Assembly: GCA_944386975.1 (NCBI GenBank)
Contig: CALXDC010000004.1
Location: 1 to 64,000 of the forward strand
Source: an uncultured Oscillospiraceae bacterium
GTDB lineage: Bacteria > Bacillota > Clostridia > Oscillospirales > Oscillospiraceae
Reading direction: 5' to 3'
Length of the DNA: 64,000 nt
The notes beneath the pieces are model-generated. The model made no database searches. It was not told the DNA's origin and saw only the letters and a list, made by a program, of their open reading frames with translations. The position numbers were made by a program, and so were the translations under genes. Of this stretch, positions 1 through 9,924 are shown piece after piece (position 1 is the stretch's first letter; each line of letters opens with the position of its first letter).

Positions 1-1004
<1,004 letters not shown>

Positions 1005-1008
<4 letters not shown>

Positions 1009-2120
1009 AGGGCTTACATGGACTGATTTTCGCGTATGGCAAGCATCTTGGACTGCGGGAGCTGACGGAGCGCCGCTCCCCGGCCTCCGTCCCCTTCGGC
1101 GGCCGCTACCGCCTGATCGATTTTATGCTCAGCAACATGGTCAACGCCGGTGTGGACGACGTGGGTGTGGTGCTTCAGGGCAACTACCAGAGCCTTCTGG
1201 ACCACGTGGGCTCCGGTAAGGACTGGGATCTCAGCCGCAAGCACGGCGGCCTGCGCCTGTTGCCTCCCTTCGCCATGACCCAGCACCGGGACGACAGCGC
1301 CTTCCGGGGCCGTATGGAGGCTCTGGCCGGGGTGGAGTCCTATCTGGAGAAGATCCGGCAGGACCACGTGGTGCTGGCCGACAGCGACACCATTATCAAC
1401 ATCCCCCTCCAGGAGGTCTATCAGGCCCATCTGAAGAGCGGCGCCGACATCACCGCCGTGTGCACTCGGAATCTGGAGGACTGCCCCGAGGACGCCACCT
1501 ACTTCCATGTGGACGGCGCCGGCTGCATTACCTCCACCGTGGTGGATGTGCGGGAGCCTGAGGGCGTGCGGGGTCTCGATATCTACATCCTCTCCAAGGA
1601 GCTGCTGCTCAATCTGGTGAAGGAGTGCAAGCGCACCGGTCACTACAGCTTCCGCACCGCTGTGCTCCAGGGGATGTCCGACAAGCTGAAGCTGAACGCC
1701 TACCTCTGGGACGGCTATGCCGCCCAGATTCACACCCTGGCGGAGTACTATAGCCGCAGCATGGAGCTGCTGGATTCCGATATCCGGGCCAACATCTTCC
1801 CCAAGGAGCGCCCCATCTTCACCAAGGAGCTCAACGTCTCCTCCACCTATCTGGATCCCGACGGGGCCTGCGTCAACTCCCTGGTGGCCGACGGCTGCAC
1901 CATCGAGGGCACCGTGGAGAACTCCATCCTCTTCCGGGGCGTGTCTGTGGCCAAGGGCGCCGTGGTGAAAAACTGCATTCTGATGCAGAACGTCTCCGTA
2001 GGCGAGAACGCCGAGCTGGATGCCGTCATTGCCGACAAAAATGTCCGCATTACCGACGGCTGCACCCTGGTTGCCAGCTCCAAATATCCCATGGCCCTGG
2101 CAAAAAATGCAGAAATCTGA
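1005..2120 (+). CDS. glgD: GlgD, regulatory/non-catalytic subunit of glucose-1-phosphate adenylyltransferase
   Basis: A 371-aa paralogue of GlgC. In Firmicutes GlgD forms a heterotetramer with GlgC and modulates its activity. The N-terminal [19 protein letters not shown] segment is the family nucleotidyltransferase start, and the C-terminal third has hexapeptide-repeat strands ([14 protein letters not shown] and following). The start is fixed by the 4-bp ATGA overlap with glgC. It is followed by a perfect 17-bp inverted repeat and then glgA. Confidence in the GlgD rather than GlgC assignment comes from position and from divergence of the N-terminal loop. Confidence 0.93.
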
Positions 2121-2126
2121 CCACTT

Positions 2127-2165
2127 TATCCCCGGACCTGTCCTTTTTGGACAGGTCCGGGGATA
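2127..2165 (+). repeat. Perfect 17-bp hairpin between glgD and glgA
   Basis: TATCCCCGGACCTGTCC (2127-2143), a TTTTT loop, then its exact reverse complement (2149-2165). No U-tract follows, so it is not a standard intrinsic terminator. It could be a processing or stability element, or a partial terminator, that sets the ratio of glgCD to glgA message. The rest of 2121-2316 contains no recognisable gene. A good AGAAGGAGG ribosome site (2302-2310) precedes glgA. Confidence 0.8.
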
Positions 2166-2316
2166 GTATGAACAAAGAAAATTTGGTTTGGGCGGGAAAT
2201 TCTGTCCAATTTCCGCATTGAGATTCCCCGATCAAACGGATATGATGGTAGGGCGTGGAAAAGAATATGTCCACCCCTCTGGGGCGGGCCCAGCCCGCAC
2301 AAGAAGGAGGTAAACT

Positions 2317-3750
2317 ATGAGGATCCTGTTCGCAACTTCCGAGGCGGTCCCTTTCTGTAAAACCGGCGGTCTGGCGGACGTGGCCGGTTCTCTCCCCCAG
2401 GCGCTGGCCAAGGCCGGCAACGAGGTGGCCGTGGTGCTGCCTCTGTATCAGAAGGTGGCGGAGAACTGGAAGAGTCAGATGAACTTTGTGTGCCACATCG
2501 ACGTGCCCCTGGGCTGGCGCCGGGTTTATGCCGGTCTGTTCCGCCTGGACCGGGACGGCGTGATCTGGTACTTCATCGACAACGAGCACTACTTCAAGCG
2601 GGAAGGGCTCTACGGTCACTATGACGACGGCGAGCGCTTCGGCTTCTTCTCCCGGGCAGTGGTGTCTTTGATGCCCGGTATGGCCTGGATGCCGGAGATC
2701 ATCCACTGCAACGACTGGCAGACCGCGCTGGTTCCCGTCTATCTGAAGGACGAGTGTGTCCGCTGGCCGGAGGTCCGGGGTATCAAGACTGTGTTCACCA
2801 TCCACAACATCGAGTATCAGGGCCGCTACGGCCCCGAGACCCTGGAGGACCTCTTCGGTCTGGCCCCCGGCTGGATGAAGGACGGCACCCTGGCCTTTGC
2901 CGGGGATGTGAACCTCCTCAAGGGCGCTCTGATGACCAGCGACGCCATCACCGCCGTCAGCCCCACCTACGCCCAGGAGCTGCGGGATCCCTACTATGCC
3001 CACGGCATGGAGGGGGTCATGAATCTCAATGCCTACAAGCTCCACGGCGTCCTCAACGGCATCGACATGGAGCGCTACAACCCCGCCACCGATCCCAAGA
3101 TCGAATGCCACTTCAGCCCCAAGCGGATGGACGGAAAGGCCCGCTGCAAGGAGGCCCTCCAGCGGCGGCTGAACCTGAACGTGGATCCCAACGTGCCCAT
3201 CATCGCCATCGTCAGCCGCCTGGTCAGCCACAAAGGCCTGGACCTGGTGTGCAAGGCCTTCGACGAGATGATGAGCCTCAACTGCCAGTTCGTGGTGCTG
3301 GGCAGCGGCGACTATAGCTACGAGCAGTTCTTTGAGAGCAAGCTGGGCTGGCTCCCCGGCCGGATGGCCCTGTATCGCGGCTACAACGAGGATCTGGCTA
3401 TGGCCATCTATGCCGGCGCCGATCTGCTGCTGATGCCTTCCAAGAGCGAGCCCTGCGGCCTGGCCCAGATGATTGCCATGCGCTACGGCACTGTGCCCAT
3501 CGTCCGGGAGACCGGCGGTTTGAAGGATACCGTCCACCCCTACGAGGCCTGGTGCGGCGCCGGCAACGGCTTTACCTTCGCCGCTTACAACTCCGGCGAC
3601 ATGGCTTACGTGATTCGCCAGGCGGTGGACCTCTACCACAATAACCGGGACGCCTTCAAGCGTCTGCAGCTGACGGGTATGACCGGCGATTTCAGCTGGG
3701 ACAAGAGCGCCCAAGAATACAACCGTATCTACGAGATGATTCGCTCCTGA
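2317..3750 (+). CDS. glgA: Glycogen synthase (ADP-glucose, GT5)
   Basis: A 477-aa protein of typical bacterial GlgA length that elongates alpha-1,4-glucan from ADP-glucose. The N-terminal CKTGGLADVAGSLP is the GT5 KxGGL substrate-binding motif. FTIHNIEYQGRY and the C-terminal PSKSEPCGLAQMIAMRYG (GT-B acceptor/donor loop with its conserved glutamate) are also visible. ATG 2317 follows AAGAAGGAGG by about 6 bases. It lies between glgCD and glgP, so synthesis and breakdown genes are adjacent. No branching enzyme (glgB) is in the window, and upstream genes are unseen. Confidence 0.96.
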   Translation: MRILFATSEAVPFCKTGGLADVAGSLPQALAKAGNEVAVVLPLYQKVAENWKSQMNFVCHIDVPLGWRRVYAGLFRLDRDGVIWYFIDNEHYFKREGLYGHYDDGERFGFFSRAVVSLMPGMAWMPEIIHCNDWQTALVPVYLKDECVRWPEVRGIKTVFTIHNIEYQGRYGPETLEDLFGLAPGWMKDGTLAFAGDVNLLKGALMTSDAITAVSPTYAQELRDPYYAHGMEGVMNLNAYKLHGVLNGIDMERYNPATDPKIECHFSPKRMDGKARCKEALQRRLNLNVDPNVPIIAIVSRLVSHKGLDLVCKAFDEMMSLNCQFVVLGSGDYSYEQFFESKLGWLPGRMALYRGYNEDLAMAIYAGADLLLMPSKSEPCGLAQMIAMRYGTVPIVRETGGLKDTVHPYEAWCGAGNGFTFAAYNSGDMAYVIRQAVDLYHNNRDAFKRLQLTGMTGDFSWDKSAQEYNRIYEMIRS

Positions 3751-3778
3751 GACCTGTGCCCTTCAAGGGACACGGGGT

Positions 3779-3819
3779 GGAGAAACGGGGGGTATCCCAG
3801 GATATTCCCCCGTTTCTCC
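3779..3819 (+). repeat. Long imperfect hairpin downstream of glgA
   Basis: GGAGAAACGGGGG (3779-3791) pairs with CCCCCGTTTCTCC (3807-3819), and the stem is prolonged by TATC/GATA across a small internal loop. There is no U-tract. With the hairpin at 3932-3976 it occupies much of the 257-bp glgA-glgP gap, in which no convincing gene was found. Confidence 0.7.
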
Positions 3820-3931
3820 GGGAGCTCGTTCCGCTGTTCTTTCGCACTGCAGGCCGGGCTGAGGTCCGGCACGGGGGACATCCGCGGATGCCCCCTCCAT
3901 TTTTGGCCTGGAGGGGCCAGGATTCCCCTGC

Positions 3932-3976
3932 GAGGTATATCAAAGGGTATGGAGCGTACCTTTTGATATACTCCGC
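3932..3976 (+). repeat. Hairpin in the glgP leader
   Basis: GTATATCAAAGGGTA (3935-3949) and TACCTTTTGATATAC (3957-3971) pair over 15 positions with one G:U and a 7-base loop. The structure ends about 30 bases before the glgP start. It could be an mRNA-stability structure or a protein/RNA operator for glgP. Confidence 0.65.
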
Positions 3977-4007
3977 AAAGAGACTAACAGGAAAAGAGGA
4001 TACCTGA

Positions 4008-6434
4008 ATGGAAACAATCACCAAAGCTGAAATGAAAAAGGCGCTCAGCGATAAGCTCCGCTTGAACTTTGGCTGCACCGTTGAGGAGGCCACCGAGGCC
4101 AACATGATGAAGGCCTGCGCCATGGTTTTGCGGGACGTGATGGCCAGCCGTGCCATCGACACCCGGAAGGTGACCAAGAAGGGTGAGAAGCGCCAGGTCC
4201 ACTATATGTCCCTGGAGTTCCTCATGGGCCGCAGCCTCATGAAGAATGCCTACAATCTGGACGCCCTGGACGCCATCAAGGGCGCGTTGGAGGATTTCGG
4301 CTTCAAGAGCGCCGACGTCTTTGAGATGGAGCCCGATGCGGGCCTCGGCAACGGCGGCCTCGGCCGTCTGGCCGCCTGCTATCTCGACAGCCTCTCCACT
4401 CTGGAGATCCCTGCCACCGGCTATTCCATCTGTTACGAGCTGGGTATTTTCAAGCAGAAGATCGTGGACGGCCAGCAGGTGGAGCTGCCCGACGACTGGA
4501 TGGGGATGGGCGACGCCTGGCTGGTGCCCAAGCCCGAGGAGGTGGAGGAGGTCCACTTCGGCGGCACCATCCGGGAGTTCTGGGACGACGGACACCTCCA
4601 TGTGGTCAACGAGGGCTACACCCGGGTGCTGGCGGTGCCCTGCGACATGGAGATCGCCGGCTACGACACCAAGCATACCAACACCCTGCGGCTGTGGGAT
4701 GCCAAGAGCCCCAAGCCCATTGATATGGACCTGTTCCGCCGGGGCAACTACCTCCAGGCCAGCGAGGAGGCCGCCATGGCGGAGGTCATCGCCAAGGTGC
4801 TCTACCCTGAGGACAACCACTACGAGGGCAAGAGCCTGCGCCTGAAGCAGCAGTATTTCTTTGTCTCCGCCACGGTGCAGTCCATCGTCCGCAAGCACAT
4901 CCAGACCTACGGCACCCTGAAGAACTTCCACGAGAAGAACGTGATCCAGATCAACGATACCCACCCCGCCCTGGTGATCCCCGAGCTGATGCGGATTCTC
5001 ATCGACGATGCGGGCCTGGATTGGGATACCGCCTGGAACATTACCGTTCACTCCGTGGCCTATACCAACCACACCGTGCTGGCGGAGGCGCTGGAGCGCT
5101 GGCCCCAGAACCTGGTGGAGAGCCTGCTGCCCCGAATCTGGCAGATTCTCACCGAGATTGCCCGCCGCTGGCAGGCCAAGGTGGAGAACTTCTACCACGA
5201 TGAGAACAAGGTGCGGGAGATGGCCGTGATCTGGGACGGCGAGGTCCGTATGGCCAACCTCTGCATCGCCGGCGGTATGAAGGTCAACGGTGTGTCCGCC
5301 CTCCACAGCCAGATCCTCAAGGACGACGTGTTCCACAGCGCCTATGTGATGGAGCCGGAGAAGTTCACCAATGTGACCAACGGTATCGACCACCGCCGCT
5401 GGCTCAGCGAGATCAACCCCGGTTTGGACGCTCTCATTTGCGAGCTCACCGGGGGCAAGGACTACCTGACCAAGCCCAACACCCTGGAAAAGCTGGACGA
5501 ATTTGCCGGTGACGCGGCGGTGCTGGAGCGGCTGGAGAAGATCAAGCGGGCCAATAAGGAGGCCCTGGCCAAGTATGTCAAGCGGGAGCAGGGCGTGATT
5601 TTGAATCCTGATTCCATTTTCGACATACAGGTGAAGCGGCTCCATGAGTACAAGCGGCAGCTGCTCAACGCCATGCACATCATCTATCTCTATCAGCAGC
5701 TCCAGGATAACCCCAATATGGAGATGCGGCCCCACACCTTCCTCTTCGGCGCCAAGGCGGCTCCGGGCTACGCCGTGGCCAAGCGGATCATTCACCTCAT
5801 CAATTCCCTGGCCAGCCAGATCGCCAAGGACCCCATCTGCAAGGATAAGCTGCAGGTGGTATTCCTGGAGAACTACCGGGTGTCTCTGGCGGAGCGGCTG
5901 ATGCCCGCCAGCGAGGTCAGCCAGCAGATCTCCACCGCCGGCAAGGAGGCCAGCGGTACCGGCAACATGAAGTTCATGATGAACGGCGCGCTGACCGTGG
6001 GTACCCTGGACGGCGCCAATGTGGAGATGCACGAGGTGCTGGGCGACGAGAACATGTTCCTCTTTGGTCTGAAGACCAATGAGGTTCAGGAGATGCGCCG
6101 CAACGGCTACAATCCCTACCGCCTGTATACCCGGGATCCCGCCATTCACCGGGTGCTGGACCAGATGAACAACGGCTTCGGCGACGGTGTGCGGTATGAG
6201 GATCTTCATGAGCGGCTGCTGTTTGGCAACGGCTCTTCCCCCGACGAGTATATGCTGCTGGCGGATTTTGCCTCTTACTGCGAGGCGGAGCGCCGGATGG
6301 TGGATACCTACGCCGACCGGAAGAAGTGGAACGAGATGAGCCTGCACAACATTGCCCGCAGCGGTATCTTTGCCGCTGACCGTTCCATCGCCGACTACTG
6401 CGACCGGATCTGGCACGTGCCCTATAAGAAGTAA
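4008..6434 (+). CDS. glgP: Glycogen/alpha-glucan phosphorylase
   Basis: 808 aa, full family length (about 800). It releases glucose-1-phosphate from alpha-1,4-glucan by phosphorolysis with pyridoxal phosphate as cofactor. EPDAGLGNGGLGRLAACYLDS (partly shown) near residue 110 and STAGKEASGTGNMKFMMNG near residue 645 are diagnostic; the lysine of GNMK (about residue 655) is the expected PLP-binding residue. The ribosome site is AAAAGAGGA about 8 bases before ATG. It is the last gene of the glg run, ended by the terminator at 6453-6493. Confidence 0.97.
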   Translation: METITKAEMKKALSDKLRLNFGCTVEEATEANMMKACAMVLRDVMASRAIDTRKVTKKGEKRQVHYMSLEFLMGRSLMKNAYNLDALDAIKGALEDFGFKSADVFEMEPDAGLGNGGLGRLAACYLDSLSTLEIPATGYSICYELGIFKQKIVDGQQVELPDDWMGMGDAWLVPKPEEVEEVHFGGTIREFWDDGHLHVVNEGYTRVLAVPCDMEIAGYDTKHTNTLRLWDAKSPKPIDMDLFRRGNYLQASEEAAMAEVIAKVLYPEDNHYEGKSLRLKQQYFFVSATVQSIVRKHIQTYGTLKNFHEKNVIQINDTHPALVIPELMRILIDDAGLDWDTAWNITVHSVAYTNHTVLAEALERWPQNLVESLLPRIWQILTEIARRWQAKVENFYHDENKVREMAVIWDGEVRMANLCIAGGMKVNGVSALHSQILKDDVFHSAYVMEPEKFTNVTNGIDHRRWLSEINPGLDALICELTGGKDYLTKPNTLEKLDEFAGDAAVLERLEKIKRANKEALAKYVKREQGVILNPDSIFDIQVKRLHEYKRQLLNAMHIIYLYQQLQDNPNMEMRPHTFLFGAKAAPGYAVAKRIIHLINSLASQIAKDPICKDKLQVVFLENYRVSLAERLMPASEVSQQISTAGKEASGTGNMKFMMNGALTVGTLDGANVEMHEVLGDENMFLFGLKTNEVQEMRRNGYNPYRLYTRDPAIHRVLDQMNNGFGDGVRYEDLHERLLFGNGSSPDEYMLLADFASYCEAERRMVDTYADRKKWNEMSLHNIARSGIFAADRSIADYCDRIWHVPYKK

Positions 6435-6452
6435 TTTCTTTTCGAAAAAATG

Positions 6453-6493
6453 CAGACAGGACGAAGCCTACAGGCTCCGTCCTGTCTGTTTTT
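6453..6493 (+). terminator. Intrinsic terminator after glgP
   Basis: CAGACAGGACG pairs with CGTCCTGTCTG around an inner AGCC/GGCT stem, followed by TTTTTG. It closes the glg operon. Confidence 0.9.
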
Positions 6494-6540
6494 GTCCTGA
6501 TATTTTGAAGGAAAAAGAGGATCCTGCCCACAGAAAAGAA

Positions 6541-6572
6541 AAAACCGGCGTCTTTGCAAAGACGCCGGTTTT
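6541..6572 (-). terminator. Terminator of the metG/lipoprotein minus-strand cluster
   Basis: AAAACCGGCGTCTTT and its complement AAAGACGCCGGTTTT meet at a GCA-type turn. The symmetric A/T tails let it work in both directions. It sits directly after the stop of the minus-strand lipoprotein gene at 6576. Confidence 0.85.
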
Positions 6573-6575
6573 CTG

Positions 6576-7118
6576 TTACTGTTCGTCGCAGGTGAAGTAG
6601 ACGAAGAACACGTCCCCCTCCGTGCCGTCGTCAAAGAATTCCTGGTAGGAAATGGAAAAATCTGTCTCCCCCTGGGGGACCTCATAGAGCAGAATCCCCT
6701 CCCGGGTTTCCTCTACCTTCAGGTCGTAGGTCACCGGCAGCTGCTGGTCCGACACCGTGGCGTAGGTGGAGAAGTCGTCCTCCTCCCCCAGACACACGGG
6801 ATAGCCGAAGCAGCCTGCCCCCCGTTCGTCCCCCCACTGGACCTGAAAGTCCAGGAAGGACATGGGCAGCGTCTGCGGGAAGGTGTTGGTGATGGTGATT
6901 TCCGCTGCCAGCAGCCGGTGCCCCTCCTGGGGGACGTAGCCGTCAAAGCTGTCGGAGAGGGCGGCACTGTGGATGGTGAAGTCAAAGAAACGGGTGTGCA
7001 TGGCGTCCTCCAGGCCGCCGTCGGCAAAGCCGTCCTCGGCGTAGCCGGTATCGCCGCCGCAGGCGGTCAGGCACAACAGCAGAAGGAGGCACAGAAGGGG
7101 GAGCAGTCGTCGCGTCAT
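6576..7118 (-). CDS. Putative lipoprotein, DUF4352-like
   Basis: 180 aa. A lipoprotein signal (TRRLLPLLCLLLLLCLTACGG) has the lipobox LTAC near residue 20, so the mature protein should be anchored outside the membrane. The rest resembles the DUF4352 beta-sandwich pattern (FDFTIHSAALSDSF, then GHRLLAAEITITNTF), a domain common in surface lipoproteins of Firmicutes with no known enzymatic role. It is the last gene on the minus strand after metG, the DUF4177 gene and the PNPOx gene. The domain call is by eye; the lipoprotein call is firm. Confidence 0.75.
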   Translation of the reverse strand: MTRRLLPLLCLLLLLCLTACGGDTGYAEDGFADGGLEDAMHTRFFDFTIHSAALSDSFDGYVPQEGHRLLAAEITITNTFPQTLPMSFLDFQVQWGDERGAGCFGYPVCLGEEDDFSTYATVSDQQLPVTYDLKVEETREGILLYEVPQGETDFSISYQEFFDDGTEGDVFFVYFTCDEQ

Positions 7119-7149
7119 CGGCGGGGTTCTCCTTTGGCGAAGTGTTTCC

Positions 7150-7542
7150 TCAGAAGGTCACCGTCCGGTCCGGAGCGGTGAAGGAGGAGAAGGTGGCGGT
7201 GCAGTTTGTCAGGGCGAAGATCTGGGTGTTGCCGTCCCCGGGGGCATAGCGGCCCCGGAGACTGGGATAGGCGTCCAGCATGTGCTCCTGGGCCTCGATG
7301 CGGGGGTCCTCCACCGCTGTGGCTGCCAGGCGCAGCCAGGTGCCGTTCTGGAAGGCGCAGAGTTCCACCTTGGGGTTCTCTATCATCTGCCGGGACACGG
7401 GTTTCACCTTGCCGGTCTGGATGGTGAGGCGGCCGTCAAAAATGTCGATGGTGCCGAAGGGACGCACCCGGGCCTGATCCCCCTCCACGGTGGCCAGGTA
7501 GTAGGTGCCGCACTGCTTCAAAAATTCATACACTTCCTGCAT
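7150..7542 (-). CDS. Pyridoxamine 5'-phosphate oxidase-like flavin-binding protein
   Basis: 130 aa of a split-barrel FMN-binding fold. CGTYYLATVEGDQARVRPFG at residues about 11-30 is the typical start of the small PNPOx-like family, followed by FDGRLTIQTGKVKPVSRQM and PKVELCAF. Such proteins bind flavin and reduce unknown substrates; a true PdxH role is unlikely at this length. GGAGGGTAT precedes the ATG. It lies in the minus-strand run below metG, 35 bp from the DUF4177 gene. Confidence 0.8.
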   Translation of the reverse strand: MQEVYEFLKQCGTYYLATVEGDQARVRPFGTIDIFDGRLTIQTGKVKPVSRQMIENPKVELCAFQNGTWLRLAATAVEDPRIEAQEHMLDAYPSLRGRYAPGDGNTQIFALTNCTATFSSFTAPDRTVTF

Positions 7543-7577
7543 GGAAATACCCTCCTTTTTTCTTGTCGGAGAGGCGC

Positions 7578-7772
7578 TCAGTCCTCCTGCCGCTCAAAAA
7601 TCAGATCCACTTCCTTGGTGCCGCCTTCGCCGGAAAAGCGGGTGGGAATGTAGCCCACATACCGCCAGCCCTGGGCGGCGTATTGATCAATGATCTCCCG
7701 ATGCTCGCAGCTGCTGTTGTTCATCCAGAAGCCGCCGCCGGTATACAACGTCACATATTCGTAGCGGTACAT
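7578..7772 (-). CDS. Small DUF4177-like protein
   Basis: 64 aa (MYRYEYVTLYTGGGFW... REIIDQYAAQGWRYVGYIPT). The YEY/Y..V start, the 'AAQGWRYVGYIP' core and the final D.IFER strand match the DUF4177 pattern (small alpha/beta proteins of unknown function). It begins 13 bp after the metG stop and is probably cotranscribed with it. No catalytic residues are evident. Confidence 0.7.
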   Translation of the reverse strand: MYRYEYVTLYTGGGFWMNNSSCEHREIIDQYAAQGWRYVGYIPTRFSGEGGTKEVDLIFERQED

Positions 7773-7785
7773 GGGGCCTCCCTTC

Positions 7786-9765
7786 TCAGCACATCTTGGC
7801 GCCCGCCGGAATCCTGTCGTCCAGCATGATGAGGTTCAGCTTCTCCTCCCCCTTCTCGGTGTGGACGGCGGAGATCAGCATGCCGCAGCTCTCCTGGCCC
7901 ATCATCTTCCGGGGGGGCAGGTTCACGATGGCCAGCAGGGTCTTCCCCACCAGCTCCTCGGGCTTATAATACGCCGCGATGCCGGAGAGGATCTGCCGGT
8001 CCGTACCGGTGCCGTCGTCCAGGGTGAACTTCAAAAGCTTGGCGCTCTTCTTCACGTTCTCGCAGGCCTTCACCTTCACCGCCCGGAAGTCGGACTTGCA
8101 GAAGGTGTCGAAATCCACCGTCTCAGTGAGCTGGGGCTCCAGCTCGATGTCGGGCAGGGCCGCCTTCTTCGCCGCCTCGGCGGCTTCCTCCAGCTCCTGG
8201 AGGGCCTTGTCCATGTCCACACGGGGGAACAGGTTCTCCCCCTTGGTGGGGGCGGCGGTATCGCTGAGACTGCCCCATACGGCGGCGCTGTCCCAGGTGC
8301 GGCAGTCCTCGCCGGCCCCGATCTGCTGGAAGAGCTTGTCCATGCTCTCAGGCATGAAGGGGGTGAGGAGGATGGCGCAGATGCGGGTGGCCTCCAGGAG
8401 ATTGTACATCACGTGGGCGAGCCGCTTGCCGTTTGCCTCCATGTCCTTGGCCAGAGCCCAGGGGGCGTTCTCGTCGATATACTTGTTGGCCCGCTGGATC
8501 ACCTTGAACACCTCGTCCAGGGCCTTGTGGGGGGCGTAGGCGTCCATGGCCTCCTCGTACTTTGCCCGGAGGCCGGAGGCCATGGCGATGAGCTCCGTGT
8601 CAAAGCTCTCGGGGGCGTCCCAGCTGCCGCAGCCCTCCGGCAGCCGGCCGCCGAAGTACTTGCCCACCATGGCGGTGGTGCGGCTGACCAGGTTGCCGAG
8701 ATCGTTGGCGAGATCGGTGTTGATGGTCTGGATCAGAAGCTCATTGGAGAAGTTGCCGTCGGTGCCGAAGGGGAAGGTCCGCATGAGGAAGAACCGCAGG
8801 GCGTCCACCCCGAAGTGCTCCGCCAGAATATAGGGGTCCACCACGTTGCCCTTGCTCTTGGACATCTTGCCGCCGTCCAGCAGCAGCCAGCCGTGGCCGA
8901 AGACATGCTTGGGGAGAGGCTCGCCAAGGCTCATGAGCATGGCGGGCCAGATGATGGAGTGGAAGCGGACGATCTCCTTACCCACGATGTGGACGTCGGC
9001 GGGCCAATATTTGGCGTAGTCGTCGTACTGGTCGTTCTCATAGCCGAGAGCGGTGATATAGTTGGAGAGGGCGTCCACCCACACATATACCACGTGGCCC
9101 GGGTCGAAGTCCACGGGCACGCCCCAGGTGAAGCTGGTGCGGGAGACGCACAGGTCCTCAAGACCCGGCTTGATGAAGTTGTTCACCATCTCGTTGACCC
9201 GGGAGCGGGGCTGGAGGAAGTCGGTGTTCTCCAGGAGGTCCTGGATCTTGTCGGCGTATTTGGAGAGGCGGAAGAAATAGGCCTCCTCCTCCGCGTCCTG
9301 GACCTCCCGGCCGCAGTCGGGGCACTTGCCGTCCACCAGCTGGCTCTCGGTCCAGAAGGACTCGCAGGGCTTGCAGTACTTACCCTTGTAGGTGCCCTTG
9401 TAGATGTCGCCGTTGTCATAGAGCTTTTTGAAAATCCGCTGGATGGCGGCCACGTGGTAGCTGTCGGTGGTGCGGATGAAGCGGTCGTTGGAGATGTTCA
9501 TCAGCTTCCACAGATCCAGCACGCCCCGCTCGCCGCAGACGATCTTGTCCACAAACTCCTGGGGGGTGACGCCGGCCTCCTTGGCCTTGTCCTCGATCTT
9601 CTGGCCGTGCTCGTCAGTGCCGGTAAGGAACATCACGTCCTCCCCGCGCAAACGGTGGTAGCGGGCAATGGCGTCGGTGGCCACGGTGCAGTAGGTGTGG
9701 CCGATATGCAGCTTGTCGCTGGGATAGTAGATGGGTGTTGTGATATAAAACTTTTGCTTGTCCAT
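7786..9765 (-). CDS. metG: Methionyl-tRNA synthetase with C-terminal tRNA-binding domain
   Basis: 659 aa. Charges tRNA-Met. HIGH lies in DKLHIGHTYCT near residue 19, KMSKS in GGKMSKSKGN near residue 300, and the zinc-knuckle cysteines in YCKPCESF...CPDCGREV near residue 130-150. Residues about 555-659 form the EMAPII/Trbp111-like tRNA-binding domain (FRAVKVKACENV...LVGKTLLAIVNLPPRKMMG). ATG 9765 is chosen because AGGAGGATCACGCCC lies just before it and the family start MDKQKFYITTPIYY follows; the frame stays open 50 codons upstream but the promoter lies inside that stretch. No T-box is present in the roughly 50-base leader. Confidence 0.97.
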   Translation of the reverse strand: MDKQKFYITTPIYYPSDKLHIGHTYCTVATDAIARYHRLRGEDVMFLTGTDEHGQKIEDKAKEAGVTPQEFVDKIVCGERGVLDLWKLMNISNDRFIRTTDSYHVAAIQRIFKKLYDNGDIYKGTYKGKYCKPCESFWTESQLVDGKCPDCGREVQDAEEEAYFFRLSKYADKIQDLLENTDFLQPRSRVNEMVNNFIKPGLEDLCVSRTSFTWGVPVDFDPGHVVYVWVDALSNYITALGYENDQYDDYAKYWPADVHIVGKEIVRFHSIIWPAMLMSLGEPLPKHVFGHGWLLLDGGKMSKSKGNVVDPYILAEHFGVDALRFFLMRTFPFGTDGNFSNELLIQTINTDLANDLGNLVSRTTAMVGKYFGGRLPEGCGSWDAPESFDTELIAMASGLRAKYEEAMDAYAPHKALDEVFKVIQRANKYIDENAPWALAKDMEANGKRLAHVMYNLLEATRICAILLTPFMPESMDKLFQQIGAGEDCRTWDSAAVWGSLSDTAAPTKGENLFPRVDMDKALQELEEAAEAAKKAALPDIELEPQLTETVDFDTFCKSDFRAVKVKACENVKKSAKLLKFTLDDGTGTDRQILSGIAAYYKPEELVGKTLLAIVNLPPRKMMGQESCGMLISAVHTEKGEEKLNLIMLDDRIPAGAKMC

Positions 9766-9818
9766 GGGCGTGATCCTCCTGAAAGTCCCAGAAGAGGGAC
9801 GTAGTTTCCGTAAAAAAT

Positions 9819-9848
9819 AGTATACCACAGTTTTCCTGCGCTTTACAA
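9819..9848 (-). promoter_or_regulatory. Sigma-A promoter of metG
   Basis: On the minus strand TTGTAA (-35, 9843-9848), an 18-bp spacer, then TATACT (-10, 9819-9824). This gives a leader of about 45 bases. Confidence 0.7.
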
Positions 9849-9924
9849 TGAAAACTTCCCATTCTTCCCGGCGGTGGAGCGGGAAGTTCTGTGCAAATGT
9901 TCCGGTTTCAGCCAAAAATCCGCC

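Noticed and set aside
3756..4007. Possible 83-codon gene between glgA and glgP
   Set aside because: It lies over two hairpins, has no ribosome site, and its translation shows no domain or signal.
3984..6416. Very long open frame (810 codons) antisense to glgP, and similar ones opposite glgA, iorA, paaK, tdh and metG
   Set aside because: These arise from high GC and third-position bias of the true genes. They show repetitive His/Val/Gly/Leu composition, no domain signatures, and lack ribosome sites.
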